A stretch of 64,000 nucleotides of DNA. Origin: Myxococcus xanthus (lineage in GTDB: Bacteria; Myxococcota; Myxococcia; Myxococcales; Myxococcaceae). A model generated the notes under the pieces. It was not told the origin of the DNA and made no database searches. It saw only the letters and a program-made list of their open reading frames with translations. Shown here in pieces: positions 62,913-64,000 of the stretch (positions within the stretch are counted from its first letter, which is position 1; each line of letters starts with the position of its first letter). The stretch is from NCBI RefSeq assembly GCF_013116825.1, contig NZ_JABFNS010000009.1:32533-96532 (forward strand), read 5' to 3'. The position numbers and the translations under genes were made by a program.

Positions 62913-63217
62913 TGCCGGACTGCCGGACTGCCGGACTTCATGCCGGACTTCCCCCGCAGAAGTCCGGCACCCAAAACGGCTGTAACTACGAGTGGTTAGG
63001 CCCTCCTGCCGGACTTGCCGGACTTCCTCCCCCCTCCCTCACCTATACGGGGAAATATTTTCTGCGCGCTTCCCTCCCAAAATATTTTCCCTCGCGTACG
63101 TAAAAGTGGCTTTGAAGTCCGGCAAGTCCGGCAGAGTGACTCAACCCCATGAAGTTGTTACGGAAATTACTGCCGGACTTCATGCCGGACTTCTGCCGGA
63201 CTTTGGAGAAGTCCGGC
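62913..63217. repeat. Iteron-like array around an AT-rich inverted repeat (candidate origin)
   Basis: Ten exact copies of TGCCGGACTT (either strand) and three near copies: 62913, 62921, 62929, 62941, 62960, 63007, 63016, 63115, 63124, 63171, 63183, 63194 and 63209 (first base of the match). In the middle GGAAATATTTT (63051-63061) faces AAAATATTTTCC (63079-63090), the most AT-rich DNA of this end of the window. Direct repeats next to an AT-rich unwinding site and upstream of primase-helicase genes are the plan of an iteron-type origin. Confidence 0.7.
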
Positions 63218-63317
63218 GGCTGAAGTCGGGGTGTTGGTGCCTTGCTTCAACTGGAGGTACAGGGCGCCTGGGTGAGACCTCGGCACCTCCGGCTTCCCTG
63301 CCCTGGTTGCTCTGGAC

Positions 63318-63557
63318 GCCAGGGACCGGCTCAACGGATCGCATCCGGGTCGGCCAACCAGCTCGCGACTCCTGCGCTCTCAGGACTGGCCACTTGCGCC
63401 CGGTTGCCCTTCGCCTGCGCGAGGAAGGCGGGGCAAGGGCGAGAACCGTTCAGGCTTCAGCGAAGCGGCCCTTTGACGCTCCTGAGCACCCGGGCTGCTT
63501 GAGCGGAGCTGGACTTCGATTCGCGCAGGTGCCCCACAGTAGAGGGCGGCCCATGAC
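63318..63557 (+). mobile_element. Short transposon-like repeat, copy 2 (about 240 bp, diverged)
   Basis: It begins GCCAGGGACC and ends GGCCCATGAC, the same imperfect ends as copy 1 at 25 kb, and shares internal blocks (CGGGTCGGCCAA, ACCGTTCAGG, TTTGACGCTCC, GAGCAC). No target duplication is visible, so this copy is older. It lies between the array and the next repeats. Confidence 0.7.
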
Positions 63558-63707
63558 AGTTCGAAGGCGCGGCTGTCTCGGCGGCTGCGCGAAGCCCGAA
63601 GCTGTTCGTCCAGGTGGGCCCTGGGCCAGCGACACTCCCGCGCTCGGGACGATGCCCCTCCAGCAGGCTCTCTTCCCCCCACGCCCCCCTTTGGGGCGAA
63701 TCCCAAG

Positions 63708-63760
63708 AAAGTGAACGGGCTTCATTCCCGAGCTTGTTCACTTTCAGGCCCGTTCACTTT
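63708..63760. repeat. Inverted AAAGTGAACGGGC pair with third half-site
   Basis: AAAGTGAACGGGC (63708-63720) is mirrored exactly by GCCCGTTCACTTT (63748-63760); a further GTTCACTTTC lies between them (63736-63745). Three sites in 53 bp suggest a regulator binding region or a second small origin-type repeat. Confidence 0.6.
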
Positions 63761-63967
63761 CACCGGACCAAGCCCCACCAGGCCAGGCTCCGCCGTGGAG
63801 CTCACCTGGCGCGCGGAAGCACACGCCTGGCGCCGCAGGTCTCGTAGTTTCGCGGGGTTGGGGCGCCAAGCCACCAGGTGCTCGAGCACCGCGGTCCGAG
63901 TCCGAGCCTGAACTCGCGCCCGGAAGTACACTCCGTCCAGCGGGCCGGACTCCAGCGCGCCATTCAC
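63722..63967 (-). CDS. Possible small protein (81 aa)
   Basis: MNGALESGPLDGVYFRARVQ, then AVLEHLVAWRPNPAKLRDLR: protein-like for the first 50 residues, with GGGGAAG before the ATG. The last part runs through the GTGAAC repeats, so its end may not be real. Low certainty. Confidence 0.3.
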   Translation of the reverse strand: MNGALESGPLDGVYFRARVQARTRTAVLEHLVAWRPNPAKLRDLRRQACASARQVSSTAEPGLVGLGPVKVNGPESEQARE

Positions 63968-64000
63968 TTCCCCGGCCCACCTGCCCCCTCCCCGCTGGAC

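Noticed and set aside
62913..63217. CRISPR array
   Set aside because: Repeats are only 10 bp, on both strands, with irregular spacers and no cas genes; an iteron-like array fits better.

Overview
The window looks like chromosome of a myxobacterium in the Myxococcus/Corallococcus/Pyxidicoccus group. The evidence is very high GC with strong GC3 bias, a DUF2381 protein next to a Ser/Thr kinase, a SitA-like polymorphic-toxin lipoprotein operon, HEAT, RDD and B-box proteins, and frequent GTG starts. I found no rRNA, tRNA or CRISPR array.

Layout. 0-10 kb: the end of a phage or contractile-tail structural cluster (gpI-like tail protein, repeat-containing fibre, CxxC protein). It is followed by small unknown genes, six of which share an upstream element GACTTG-N16-GAGCGYRTATG, and then by an amidoligase, two gamma-glutamylcyclotransferase-like proteins and a small protein. 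10-15 kb: HEAT lipoprotein, RDD protein, AraC regulator, fatty-acid hydroxylase. 15.4-24.7 kb: a heavy-metal efflux island (CadC/SmtB-type regulator, Cys-rich and repeat metal-binding secreted proteins, CzcB/CzcA/CzcC-type RND pump, HMA-CDF transporter, Met/Cys-rich periplasmic protein). 25-32 kb: a DHFR/RibD-like gene broken by a 247 bp element with an 8 bp target duplication, then an alpha/beta-hydrolase / flavodoxin / NAD(P)-binding / LysR group. 32-47 kb: a scrambled accessory zone with a decayed IS5/IS427-type element, an IS4-type remnant, a low-GC PMT-type glycosyltransferase, several half-gene duplicates, and a three-gene outer-membrane protein / toxin lipoprotein / putative immunity operon like SitBAI. 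47-54 kb: DUF2381 plus kinase, two XRE regulators, and a second, degenerate kinase with a partner.

54-64 kb is a leftward replication/recombination module of a mobile element: an unknown replication protein, a primase-helicase whose CHC2 zinc ligands are lost, a DUF2924 protein, a small protein, a large serine recombinase, an HTH protein and a proline-rich protein. Upstream of it lies an array of about 13 copies of TGCCGGACTT around an AT-rich inverted repeat, a candidate replication origin. A second copy of the 247 bp element lies just beyond.

The strongest candidates for something undescribed are (1) the amidoligase/GGCT/small-protein island with its six shared elements, (2) the iteron-like origin with its zinc-less primase-helicase, and (3) the short transposon-like repeat. 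All functions are inferred from sequence motifs read by eye; no searches were run.
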